Origin: Bacteroidales bacterium
GTDB taxonomy: Bacteria; Bacteroidota; Bacteroidia; Bacteroidales; UBA932
Length of the DNA stretch: 36,512 nt
Assembly: GCA_015060335.1 (NCBI GenBank)
Contig: SUYR01000026.1
Location: 1-36,512 of the forward strand
Direction: 5' to 3'
Shown: in pieces, positions 5,708 through 14,102 of the stretch
How the letters are laid out: each line of letters opens with the position of its first letter
How positions within the stretch are numbered: the stretch's first letter is position 1
The notes under the pieces: model-generated
Told to the model about the DNA's origin: nothing
Databases searched by the model: none
The model's input: the letters and a program-made list of their open reading frames with translations, nothing else
Translations under genes and position numbers: made by a program

Positions 5708-6640
5708 TTATGGAAACATTTCCTCCAGAACCGCCATGTCCAGCCGTAGCATTCTTCTGAGCTGCTGGTTGGTGGCGTTGTAGCCAAAGTGCATGTGGCG
5801 GGCGGTGTCGATCTTTTGTTGTGCGGTTAGTTGTGCGGGTGTCTTGACAGAATACTCCTTGCTGATGTGCGAGCAGATGACCGAATAGAGTTCCTCGTCT
5901 GTGAGGAAGATCGTGTCTTTTAGCTTGGATGCAATCTGGCTGAATGCTTCGGCATTGCGGGTGAGTGAGTTGAAGTAGCTTCGGGCATCCCTGAACATGC
6001 TTTCTCCGAGTTTGATGTCGCAGAAAGATGGGATGAATGGCATTAAACTGATTACTCTTAAATCTGCGTATGGAGATATCTCTCTTGTGTGCAGCAATGC
6101 TCTTTGGGTTAAGATTGGTAATCCTCCGAATGGTGATGTGATCAGATGTTTAAGCCAGGGACTAAAATATACGCAGCCTCCTCCCCAGGGATACGAATCG
6201 GGTGTATATGCCGGGTTGGCGACAAATGCGTTGCGATTGGTGTAGATGATTTCGTTACGCAGTGCCTGGAGACTTTCTATGGGAAGGATGTCCATTTTGA
6301 ACTGGCTCCAGTCGATAGTTCGTTGCCTTTTAGGGAATGCCATTTTGAGCCTTGCTGAGAATAAGTCGAATGCCTTAATGCAATATCCCCGCTGACCAGC
6401 TATTATCAGGTGTATGTGGTTGGTCATCAATTCAAATGTGAGAGCCCGTACCTCTTTGCTCAAATGCAGTGAGGCTGCAAGAGCCCACATCCCGGTTGCG
6501 AAGTCTTCCTCACTGCAGAAGATGTTCTGCATCCTGGTGCCGTCAGTGTAAATATGCCAATATGGTCCGTTAGCGATAAATATACTTTCACAAATCCTCT
6601 CTTTCTCCGAAAAACTCAGAGCACTAAAATCCTTTTTCAT
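5708..6640 (-). CDS. IS200-like / RAYT-type Y1 (HUH) transposase
   Basis: A 310-residue protein of the REP-associated tyrosine transposase kind. It has the HUH pair His75-Ile-His77 in MTNHIHLIIAG and a nucleophile Tyr133 in IIYTNRN (YxxxN). The C-terminal extension beyond about residue 220 ends in a helical segment NQQLRRMLRLDMAVLEEMFP. Such single-copy proteins cut and join single-stranded DNA at hairpins. Two near-identical hairpins lie 24-107 bp upstream of its start, and a palindrome plus array lies downstream, so two candidate substrates flank it. No left/right ends of an autonomous IS200/IS605 element were identified. Confidence 0.88.
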   Translation of the reverse strand: MKKDFSALSFSEKERICESIFIANGPYWHIYTDGTRMQNIFCSEEDFATGMWALAASLHLSKEVRALTFELMTNHIHLIIAGQRGYCIKAFDLFSARLKMAFPKRQRTIDWSQFKMDILPIESLQALRNEIIYTNRNAFVANPAYTPDSYPWGGGCVYFSPWLKHLITSPFGGLPILTQRALLHTREISPYADLRVISLMPFIPSFCDIKLGESMFRDARSYFNSLTRNAEAFSQIASKLKDTIFLTDEELYSVICSHISKEYSVKTPAQLTAQQKIDTARHMHFGYNATNQQLRRMLRLDMAVLEEMFP

Positions 6641-6664
6641 ATATAAATCTTGCTTGATTGTTTA

Positions 6665-6747
6665 ACTTCCAGAAATAGGGCTCCCTTCTTGGAAGTGTGC
6701 ATCATTTTACCCTCAACTTCCAGAAATAGGCCCCTTTTCTTGGAAGT
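6665..6747. repeat. Hairpin doublet, ACTTCCA/TGGAAGT, period 51 bp
   Basis: Two 32-nt hairpins at 6665-6696 and 6716-6747 share ACTTCCAGAAATAGG at the left and TTCTTGGAAGT at the right, with 28 of 32 bases identical. They lie between the comF-like stop and the transposase start and are good candidates for the recognition sites of that transposase. Confidence 0.8.
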
Positions 6748-6769
6748 CGGCGATTTTGAGGCAGCAACT

Positions 6770-7540
6770 CTAAGCCTGACCTACGCATCCTAGTGTGGCG
6801 ACGCTGATCCTCACGCCAGGCTGGAAGACCTCCCGCAAGGCAACAAAGCAGGCCATCAAAGTCGATCCCGAAGTAAAAACATCATCTATAAGCAGAACAT
6901 GCCCGAAACTACAATCCGGACATTGGCTGACTGCGAATGCTCCCCGGACATTGGATGCTTTTTCAGAATGGTCCAATCGGGTCTGCGTCCTGGTGTACCT
7001 TGTCCTTTTGAGTATATCCGTGCGCATGGGGATTCCGAGAACAGATGCGACTTCTGTCGCGATTATCTCTGCCTGATTGTAGCCCCTCGTCCATCTGCGC
7101 CTCCAGTGAAGCGGTACCGGAATGACGACATCCACGCTGCCGGACCATCCCGCGGATGCAATTTCCTCTCCGAGCATCTGTCCGAAGAATCTTCCTGCAG
7201 AGATATTGTCGTGATATTTTATCTGCTGAGGGATATGCCGGTAATCGGACTCATTATCATAGAAAAAGAGAGCATCGGCATAGGCATATCGTTCGAGGGG
7301 ATGACTTTCAGTAGGACAAGCGTCCCAGAGAGCTTCCAGATGCCGCTGGATTGCATCGTTGAACCTGTCAGCCATAGGGTTGTGCTCAAGCATATGGAAT
7401 CTGGTACGCGGCATATCATCCAGACAGTCCGGACATATATGTCGCTCTTCCAATTCCAGTTTGCATCCGCACACAACACAGACGCGCGGCAGAAGCAGAT
7501 CTGCCACAGCTCTCAAACCTCGAATCACCCAGCCTCTCAT
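6770..7540 (-). CDS. ComF family phosphoribosyltransferase-like protein
   Basis: A 256-residue ComF/GntX-type protein. An N-terminal zinc ribbon (Cys21, Cys24, Cys36, Cys39) is followed by the type I phosphoribosyltransferase fold with the PRPP loop VLLIDDVFTSGSTL near residues 214-227 and VVIPVPLHWRRRWTRGYNQAE. In competent bacteria ComF takes part in DNA uptake; the role in Bacteroidales is not established. It starts 15 bp after the fabG stop and is likely cotranscribed with it. Its extreme 3' end is duplicated at 5655-5707, which suggests an insertion there in the past. Confidence 0.9.
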   Translation of the reverse strand: MRGWVIRGLRAVADLLLPRVCVVCGCKLELEERHICPDCLDDMPRTRFHMLEHNPMADRFNDAIQRHLEALWDACPTESHPLERYAYADALFFYDNESDYRHIPQQIKYHDNISAGRFFGQMLGEEIASAGWSGSVDVVIPVPLHWRRRWTRGYNQAEIIATEVASVLGIPMRTDILKRTRYTRTQTRLDHSEKASNVRGAFAVSQCPDCSFGHVLLIDDVFTSGSTLMACFVALREVFQPGVRISVATLGCVGQA

Positions 7541-7555
7541 ATTTTCTGTCGGATT

Positions 7556-8308
7556 TTAGCACCCCATTCCGCCACAGCAGTTGATTACCTGCCCGGTCAC
7601 GTAGGCTGACATGTCGCTCGCCAGGAACAATGCCACGCCGGCGACATCTTCAGGAGTACCGCCTCGTCGAAGCGGGATCTGTTTCTCCCATTCCTTACGG
7701 ATATCTTCGGACAGTGCACCTGTCATGTCTGTTGCAATGAATCCCGGAGCGATACAGTTGGCACGGATGCCTCGAGCTCCCATTTCCTTTGCAATGGACT
7801 TTGCCAGACCGATGAGGCCGGCCTTGGATGCGGCATAGTTACACTGGCCCGCATTGCCGGACAGTCCCACGACAGATGTCATGTTTATGATGCTGCCGCT
7901 TCTCTGGCGTGCCATCACAGGCGTGCATGCATGAATGAAATTATATGCGGATTTAAGATTCGTGTCTATTACAGTATCCCATTGCTGTTCATCCATTCTC
8001 ATCATAAGTCCGTCCTTGGTAATACCTGCATTATTTACCAGGATATCAATATGTCCGAGAGAGGACTTGATTTCATCGACAATCCTATGGGCTGCGTCAA
8101 AGTCGGAGGCATCAGACTGAAAAGCCATTACGCGGCCTCCCAGCGCCTCGATTTCTGAGACGAGAGATGCAGCAGCCTCTGTCTGCGATCTGTATGTGAA
8201 TGCCACGTCTGCGCCTTCAGACGCAAATTTCAGAGCGATTGCTCTGCCGATACCCCTTGTCGCTCCTGTTACAAGCGCCACCTTTCCAGCTAATAGTCCC
8301 ATAGTCAT
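7556..8308 (-). CDS. fabG: 3-oxoacyl-[acyl-carrier-protein] reductase
   Basis: An NADPH-dependent short-chain dehydrogenase of type II fatty acid synthesis. The 250-residue sequence has the TGATRGIG cofactor loop (14-21), NNAG (92-95) and the catalytic set Asn117, Ser145, Tyr158, Lys162 (YAASK). It ends in the family-typical VTGQVINCCGGM. The start is ATG 8308 or the in-frame ATG 8302; both follow the promoter at 8322-8353 closely. It is first gene of a pair with the comF-like gene. Confidence 0.92.
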   Translation of the reverse strand: MTMGLLAGKVALVTGATRGIGRAIALKFASEGADVAFTYRSQTEAAASLVSEIEALGGRVMAFQSDASDFDAAHRIVDEIKSSLGHIDILVNNAGITKDGLMMRMDEQQWDTVIDTNLKSAYNFIHACTPVMARQRSGSIINMTSVVGLSGNAGQCNYAASKAGLIGLAKSIAKEMGARGIRANCIAPGFIATDMTGALSEDIRKEWEKQIPLRRGGTPEDVAGVALFLASDMSAYVTGQVINCCGGMGC

Positions 8309-8321
8309 ATGTCTTTCCCTG

Positions 8322-8353
8322 CAAATTTATATTATCGCTTTTGTTTTTGCAAA
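8322..8353 (-). promoter_or_regulatory. Bacteroidota promoter of fabG
   Basis: On minus: TTTG (8350-8353), 20 bp, then TAAATTTG (8322-8329), about 13 bp before ATG 8308. It fits the -33/-7 consensus of this phylum. Confidence 0.75.
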
Positions 8354-8373
8354 ACCTTGGATGACACAATCCA

Positions 8374-8481
8374 CCTGGCGCCTAACCCGCTGACTGTCAG
8401 CGAGAAACAGAAACGCGATTCCCCGCAGCAGGGGAATCGCGTTTTCATAAATCGTTCAAAATCAGCGGGTTAGGCGCCAGG
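8374..8481. repeat. Cruciform element A: 20-bp outer and 13-bp inner perfect inverted repeats
   Basis: Outer arms at 8374-8393 and 8462-8481 are perfect 20-bp complements (CCTGGCGCCTAACCCGCTGA). Inner arms at 8412-8424 and 8431-8443 (AACGCGATTCCCC) are perfect over 13 bp. It lies between divergent fabG and pepP. A 50-bp core (8390-8439) is 45/50 identical to 31074-31123. Confidence 0.9.
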
Positions 8482-8552
8482 CAGAAGGGAGGCCGCTCTG
8501 AGTTCCGTTTATTTTTTTCTTGTGTTTTATGGCATATTCTGTCGATAAAAAT

Positions 8553-8560
8553 TAAATTTG
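8553..8560 (+). promoter_or_regulatory. TAnnTTTG promoter of the aminopeptidase P operon
   Basis: TAAATTTG lies 26 bp before ATG 8587. It supports that start over the GTG at 8581, though both are possible. No well-spaced TTTG was found upstream. Confidence 0.6.
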
Positions 8561-8586
8561 CAGAAGAAGATTTTAATTAAGTGACT

Positions 8587-9996
8587 ATGTTTGAATCAAG
8601 TGTATATGCAAACCGTCGCCGTGTTCTTCTGGAGAGAATGGCGGGTGCAAAAGGAATAGCAGTATTCGTGGGTAATGCGGATGCTGCCATGAATTATCGT
8701 GGTAATGATTATAAGTTCCGTCAGGACAGCAGTTTCATGTATTACTGGGGTATAGATGAACCTTGGTTTGCAGCTGTTCTGGACCTGGAGACGGGAGATG
8801 AATGCCTGTTCGGAAATGATGTGGATATAGACGACATCATATGGATGGGACCTCAGCCGTCTGTAGCAAGCAAGGGCGCGCTGATAGGATGTTCCAGGAC
8901 TGCGCCTCTCCCAGAGTTCGACAAGACTGTTCTCGAGGCTGTTGCAAAGGGGCGCCGTATCCATTTCCTTCCTCCTGCAAGATATTATAACCAGATGAAG
9001 CTGGCCCAGCTGACCGGAATTCCGGCAGACGATGTCCGTAAGGTAGGAGCAGGGGCTTCAGAGGAATTGGTAAAGGCCGTTGTTTCCATGCGTCTTATCA
9101 AGGAGGCGTGTGAGATCGAGGAGATCGACAAGGCTTGCGAAATCGGATATGAAATGCATACGGAAGCGCGCAGAGGCTGTAAACCGGGCGTGCTTGAGCA
9201 GGAAATTGTAGGACGGATGGAGGGTATCACGCTCTCAAAGGGCTGGGGAGTCTCCTTCACTACAATCCTGTCTCAGAACGGAGAGACTCTGCATAATCAT
9301 TCGCATCATCAGATCATCACTCCGGGACGTCTTCTGGTGGTCGATGCCGGTGCCGAGAGCAACACTCACTATGCATCTGACTTCACGAGAACCTATCCTT
9401 GCAGTGGAAAGTTCACCACTAAGCAGAGGGAGATATATGATATAGTCGAGCAGGCAAATGAAGTGGCATACAGCCTGACGAAGCCTGGTACATCGTATTG
9501 GGATGTGCATCTTGCTACGGCGAGATATATGCTCGAGCAGCTCAAGGCCCTTGATTTTGTGCGTGGAGATGTGGATGAAATGCTACATCAAGGTATTTCT
9601 GGTCTGTTCATGCCTCATGGACTGGGACACAATATGGGTATGGATGTGCATGATATGGAAGATCTCGGCGAGAACTATGTGGGCTATGGTGATGAAAGAC
9701 AGAGACATCCGCTTCTCGGCCTGGGCAACCTCAGAATGGCACGTAATCTCAAGCCGGGTCATGTGGTTACAGATGAACCGGGAATATATTTCATACCGGC
9801 ACTCATCGAGCAATGGAAACGCGAAGGAACAGACAAGGGTTTCGTAAATTATGCAAAACTCACAGATTATTATGATTTCGGCGGCATCCGTCTTGAAGAT
9901 GACGTGCTTGTGACAGAGGATGGAGCGCGCAGGCTCGGATCTCGCCGTCTGCCGATTAAGTCAAAGGATGTTGAAGATATAATGTCACAGGAATAA
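8587..9996 (+). CDS. pepP: Xaa-Pro aminopeptidase (aminopeptidase P, M24B)
   Basis: A cytoplasmic metallopeptidase removing N-terminal residues that precede proline. The roughly 469-residue protein has the creatinase/aminopeptidase P N-terminal domain (SVYANRRRVLLERMAG ... FRQDSSFMYYWGIDEP) and the pita-bread domain. The dinuclear-metal ligands are visible: Asp253 in VVDAGAES, Asp265 in SDFTRTY, His in MPHGLGHNMGMD, Glu in TDEPGIYFIP and Glu in GGIRLEDDVLVTEDG. No signal peptide is seen. A GTG six bases earlier is an alternative start. A DUF456 gene begins one base after its stop. Confidence 0.92.
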   Translation: MFESSVYANRRRVLLERMAGAKGIAVFVGNADAAMNYRGNDYKFRQDSSFMYYWGIDEPWFAAVLDLETGDECLFGNDVDIDDIIWMGPQPSVASKGALIGCSRTAPLPEFDKTVLEAVAKGRRIHFLPPARYYNQMKLAQLTGIPADDVRKVGAGASEELVKAVVSMRLIKEACEIEEIDKACEIGYEMHTEARRGCKPGVLEQEIVGRMEGITLSKGWGVSFTTILSQNGETLHNHSHHQIITPGRLLVVDAGAESNTHYASDFTRTYPCSGKFTTKQREIYDIVEQANEVAYSLTKPGTSYWDVHLATARYMLEQLKALDFVRGDVDEMLHQGISGLFMPHGLGHNMGMDVHDMEDLGENYVGYGDERQRHPLLGLGNLRMARNLKPGHVVTDEPGIYFIPALIEQWKREGTDKGFVNYAKLTDYYDFGGIRLEDDVLVTEDGARRLGSRRLPIKSKDVEDIMSQE

Positions 9997-9997
9997 T

Positions 9998-10492
9998 ATG
10001 GAAACACTGATTATAATACTTGCGATACTTGCCGGAGTGATAGGAATTGCCGGCAGTATCCTTCCCGGTCTTCCCGGCGTTCCGTTCAGCTGGCTCGGAA
10101 TGCTCATACTCTATATATGGGGAAACGGAACAAATGCAGCCGGAGATCCAATGTCAACCAAGACCCTGGTCATATGGGGTGTGGTGGTAGTTGTCGTATC
10201 TGTAATCGACTATCTTGTGCCGATGTATTTCACCAAGATGACCGGTGGCAGCAAGTATGCTGAAAGGGGAGCCCTCATAGGCCTTGTTGCCGGTATCATC
10301 CTTACTCCGATCGGCATGATTGCAGGCTCGTTCCTCGGAGCCTTCCTTGCAGAACTCTTCTACGCCAAAAAAGACCCTATGGAGTCTCTGAAGGCTGCAA
10401 TAGGATCTTTTATCGGTTTTATTGCCGGCACAGGAATCAAGACTATCGCTGCAGTCCTGATCATGTGGCAGATAGTAGTGTATATTGTATAA
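9998..10492 (+). CDS. DUF456 family membrane protein
   Basis: A 164-residue integral membrane protein. It matches DUF456 in its opening (ILAGVIGIAGSILPGLPGVPFSWLG), the central YLVPMYFTKMTGGSKYAERGA segment and the glycine-rich C-terminal helices (GSFLGAFLAELF, GSFIGFIAGTGIKT). About four to five membrane segments are expected. Function is unknown. It begins one base after the stop of the aminopeptidase gene, so the two form an operon; that link is physical and does not prove a shared role. Confidence 0.88.
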   Translation: METLIIILAILAGVIGIAGSILPGLPGVPFSWLGMLILYIWGNGTNAAGDPMSTKTLVIWGVVVVVVSVIDYLVPMYFTKMTGGSKYAERGALIGLVAGIILTPIGMIAGSFLGAFLAELFYAKKDPMESLKAAIGSFIGFIAGTGIKTIAAVLIMWQIVVYIV

Positions 10493-10497
10493 ATTTA

Positions 10498-10528
10498 TTT
10501 GTCTGTACCGGAATATTTGGTACATTTG
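10498..10528 (+). promoter_or_regulatory. Bacteroidota promoter of the lipoprotein, receptor and DUF4249 operon
   Basis: TTTG (10498-10501), 19 bp, TACATTTG (10521-10528), 25 bp before ATG 10554. It shows that the longer frame opening at 10485 is not the true start. Confidence 0.8.
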
Positions 10529-10553
10529 CCACTTAATTTCAAAAAGTCAATCT

Positions 10554-12080
10554 ATGAAAATAATGAGAATTTTGTCGGGAGCAGTTCTTGCGACCGCGCT
10601 TGTAGCATTCGTGTCTTGCGACGGCTTATTTAGCGATGGAGAAGAAGGTGTTGTCCTTCAGCCGGATGAACAGAAGGAATATCTTGAAACAGTAGCTGTG
10701 GAACTGCTGGAGAAATGCCCTGCAGACGACATGAAGAGGTATGCTGATCTGGCAGATTCATTCTATCGTGATTATCTCGAGGATGATAAATATGATTTCA
10801 GCGCTCTTGAGGATTTTAGTGATGAGGTATATGATGAATCATGGACTGAAGAGGAAAGTGAGTACATAGACTTGCAGAAGGATGAATATATCCGCGAATC
10901 TATTATAAATCTTGCAGTAGTACTTTCCAATCATAATGGTGAGTTCACTTTCGGAAGAAAGGCTGTAGTGAAGGACAGCGACAACTTTGATGGTGTGAAG
11001 GTAACGGCTCAGATCGGAAGCAAGAACTACACAGCCGAATTGACTCATTCAGGTAAGGTGACCAAGGCTACATACAACTATCTGTACTTCAGAAGTGAAG
11101 ATTCCGATGGTTATTGGGATGAAAAGAATAACGACTGGGTATCACGTCCGGGTATGGTAGATAAGTATAGAGAAGAGTTCAATGTAACTATCGATGTTCC
11201 TGAGAAGATAGAGGTTGTGTTGAGCGAGGAAGGAAAGCCTGTCGCGAAGGTTACCATTACCATGACCAAGAATTTCTCACAGGATGGCTTGGATCCTGCC
11301 GTGGATAACTTCAACGCAAATGTTGTTGTCACTTTCGATAACGGATACGAGGTAGTGGTTGACAAGGCTTCTTATGATGGATCGAAAGGACAGGCAGGTT
11401 CTGCTGTCAAGTTCAAGAAAGACGGGCAGGCCTTGGTATCTTCATCTGCATATGGTGACGCACAGGTTATCAATGAACAATACAGATGTGAGGACTGTGC
11501 CGAATACGGCGATATTCATGAATATACTACAGTCAAGGTAAAGAAGGCTAAGAATATCAAGGCGGAGATTGACATTCTCGGTAAGATTCAGGTCAAAGGT
11601 GCATGTTCGAATGCGATGGATGCCAACGAGTCTCTTGATGCTTTCTGGGAAGCTGTGAGAAATTGGGACTATGATACCGGTGATCCGAAGAGTCCGGATG
11701 AAGCAGCGGCTTTGAGACATCTTACAAATCTCAACGCCAAGTTAGACTGCGGAGTATATTACGGCAGTTCAGCACTTCAGGCAAAGGTTATCTTCGAGAT
11801 GGACAAGTCAAGAGAAGAAGCGGGATGGGATAGAAATGACGACGGCGTCATCAATTCCCTCGACGACTACATTTATTACGACATCATTCCTGTAATTGTA
11901 TTCGGCGACGGCTCAAGATATACAGTAGAAGACTATTTTACAAAGGAGGCGTTCGAAAACCTGATTGACCGTATCGAGGGCTATGAGAAAAGCTATGATG
12001 ACCTTCTCGGCACTTTGGGCTTTTTTGAGAAGGAAGACATTGAGCAGGAAATAGGAGGCTCGGAAAACATCGGATGGTAA
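10554..12080 (+). CDS. Hypothetical lipoprotein with an EF-hand-like loop
   Basis: A 508-residue protein starting MKIMRILSGAVLATALVAFVSC; the lipobox places the lipidated Cys at 22, so it should be anchored at an outer or inner membrane. I recognise no named family. The mature part is acidic and mostly beta-like, with a long N-terminal helical region. Residues about 426-437 (DRNDDGVINSLD) match a calcium-binding EF-hand/dockerin loop. Its stop is followed at once by the start of a TonB-receptor gene and then a DUF4249 gene, which suggests a surface complex in which this protein could be a binding or accessory subunit. The substrate is not visible. Confidence 0.8.
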   Translation: MKIMRILSGAVLATALVAFVSCDGLFSDGEEGVVLQPDEQKEYLETVAVELLEKCPADDMKRYADLADSFYRDYLEDDKYDFSALEDFSDEVYDESWTEEESEYIDLQKDEYIRESIINLAVVLSNHNGEFTFGRKAVVKDSDNFDGVKVTAQIGSKNYTAELTHSGKVTKATYNYLYFRSEDSDGYWDEKNNDWVSRPGMVDKYREEFNVTIDVPEKIEVVLSEEGKPVAKVTITMTKNFSQDGLDPAVDNFNANVVVTFDNGYEVVVDKASYDGSKGQAGSAVKFKKDGQALVSSSAYGDAQVINEQYRCEDCAEYGDIHEYTTVKVKKAKNIKAEIDILGKIQVKGACSNAMDANESLDAFWEAVRNWDYDTGDPKSPDEAAALRHLTNLNAKLDCGVYYGSSALQAKVIFEMDKSREEAGWDRNDDGVINSLDDYIYYDIIPVIVFGDGSRYTVEDYFTKEAFENLIDRIEGYEKSYDDLLGTLGFFEKEDIEQEIGGSENIGW

Positions 12081-14096
12081 TTGAATAGGATCTACATTCG
12101 GATATATAGTCTGTTTGCGCTTTTACTGCTGTTTTCAGGAACAGTTGTGGCGCAAACAGATTCTTTATATATGTCTATTGACAGCCTTACGTTTGTCAGC
12201 GAGAAGTCAACATCTGCCATACTCAGGAGCCGTTCGGACCGGCTCACTGTAGATCTCGCCCAGATGCAGGGTCTGCCGAAGATTCTGGGAAATACCGATC
12301 CTCTGCATTTTGTAAAGCTGCTGCCGGGAGTGCAGACAACCACAGAATATAATTCCAATATCTATATCAGAGGATGTGATGCTTCTCACAATGATATGAC
12401 CATAGGTGGAGCTCCGGTTTTTGGCGTCAACCATCTTCTCGGACTCTTCTCAATATTTAATCCCGCCCATTATCCAAGGATGACATTTTCCAATATGTCT
12501 TCCTCCAACCGTCTTGGCGGAACAGTGGCAATGGACCTGCCGGATACCTTGAAAAAGAAAGTGACGGGGGATGTCTCGGTCGGACTGATTTCTGCACAGG
12601 CCTCTCTGGGCCTACGTCTTGGCAGACATTCTCATCTGAGGGCTTCGTTCAGGCAGTCATATGTCAATCTTGTGTATTCGAGATGGCTGAAAGTAGGTGA
12701 CAGTGCTGTGAAGTACGGATTCGGTGACTATAATCTTACGTATCTCTATTCGGATGGGAAAAAGGACAAGGTCTGGGTGGATGTATATCTGGGGCAGGAT
12801 AATGCGCATCTGGATGAGGATAATTACGGAGTGGACTTTACTTTTGGCTGGGGTAACTACAAGGGTGCTGTCCGTTGGGCTCATAATGGCTCTGAGATCG
12901 ATTATAATCACACCGTCTATTCATCCGGATATGGCTCGGAGTGTTTTCTTTCTCAGGTTCTGGCGGAGCTTAGGATGCCTTCATATATTATGGCGCATGG
13001 CTATAAAGGCGATCTGAGGTGGAAGGACGTTTCGGCTGAGGCTGAATTTACATGTTACAATGCACTTCCGCAGGCTCCGCGTGCTGTCGGTATTGCCAAT
13101 TCCTCAGACGGGGGCATCATGCAGAAACAACTTGGCGTTGAGGGATCGTTATATGCAGCTTATGAGAGACTTTTCGCGGAAAGGTGGGGCGTGAAAGCCG
13201 GATTGAAGTCCATATGCTATCATAATCCTGAAACGGGGACGTCTGCAGGGCTGCTGCCAGATATTGCCTTGTCATATGATGCCTTTCATGCAGGAAAGAT
13301 TGTTGCCTCTTACGGGTGGTCTCAGCAGAATCTGTTCTATACGGGACTGTCTAATTCCGGACTTCCCATAGAATTCTGGTTTCTTGCGGGAAAATATGCA
13401 AAGCCTCAGTATGCCCAATGGGTTGACCTCTCCTATGACCTTCAGTTCTGCAGGAATATGTTTGCACTGTCCGTGGGCCTATATGGCAAGCAGCTTTTCA
13501 ATCAGGTGGAGTACGGAGGCGACCTGATGGATATGTTCACCACGACATATGACCTGAATTCCCGTCTGCTGCACGGCAAGGGATATAATTTCGGACTTAA
13601 CCTGATGTTTCACAAGCAGACTGGAAAATTTACAGGTTGGATAAGTTATTCTTTGGGTAGAGCTATACGTAAATTTGATGATTCGGTATCTCAAGGATGG
13701 GTGCCTTCAAATCATGAAAGGATACATGAACTGAATGCGGTGGCATCATATAAATACAGGAAATGGGATTTTTCCGGAATATTCATATATGCCTCTGGCC
13801 TTCCTTTCACCGCTCCAAAATCCTACTATATATCCTCAGGACAGCTGGTTGCTGATTTTGGGGAACGTAATGCGTGCAGGATGAGACCTTACATCAGGCT
13901 GGACCTGTCTGCCACCTATACCATAATAAAGAACGAAAGACATGAGAACGGCATCAATATCTCGATTGTAAATGCCTTTGGACGCAGGAATGATGTCATG
14001 TATAAGTTGAGGGTATATGAAGACTCTTTTGCATACGCCCGACAATCGTTCGAGCTTAGAGTCATACCTTCAGTAAGTTATTTCCATAAATTTTAA
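12081..14096 (+). CDS. TonB-dependent receptor-like outer-membrane protein with plug domain
   Basis: A 671-residue outer-membrane barrel. A signal peptide (residues 1-25, ending VVAQ) is followed by a plug domain (LPKILGNTDPLHFVKLLPGV ... NSNIYIRGCDASHNDMTIGGAPV), then alternating beta strands ending in Phe (SYFHKF), the usual outer-membrane signature. It lacks the N-terminal carboxypeptidase-regulatory-like domain common in this phylum, and no clear TonB box is visible. The start is TTG, directly after the preceding TAA; no ATG is available before the signal peptide, so start depends on translational coupling. Pairing with a DUF4249 lipoprotein is common in Bacteroidales. Confidence 0.85.
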   Translation: MNRIYIRIYSLFALLLLFSGTVVAQTDSLYMSIDSLTFVSEKSTSAILRSRSDRLTVDLAQMQGLPKILGNTDPLHFVKLLPGVQTTTEYNSNIYIRGCDASHNDMTIGGAPVFGVNHLLGLFSIFNPAHYPRMTFSNMSSSNRLGGTVAMDLPDTLKKKVTGDVSVGLISAQASLGLRLGRHSHLRASFRQSYVNLVYSRWLKVGDSAVKYGFGDYNLTYLYSDGKKDKVWVDVYLGQDNAHLDEDNYGVDFTFGWGNYKGAVRWAHNGSEIDYNHTVYSSGYGSECFLSQVLAELRMPSYIMAHGYKGDLRWKDVSAEAEFTCYNALPQAPRAVGIANSSDGGIMQKQLGVEGSLYAAYERLFAERWGVKAGLKSICYHNPETGTSAGLLPDIALSYDAFHAGKIVASYGWSQQNLFYTGLSNSGLPIEFWFLAGKYAKPQYAQWVDLSYDLQFCRNMFALSVGLYGKQLFNQVEYGGDLMDMFTTTYDLNSRLLHGKGYNFGLNLMFHKQTGKFTGWISYSLGRAIRKFDDSVSQGWVPSNHERIHELNAVASYKYRKWDFSGIFIYASGLPFTAPKSYYISSGQLVADFGERNACRMRPYIRLDLSATYTIIKNERHENGINISIVNAFGRRNDVMYKLRVYEDSFAYARQSFELRVIPSVSYFHKF

Positions 14097-14102
14097 CAGG
14101 TG

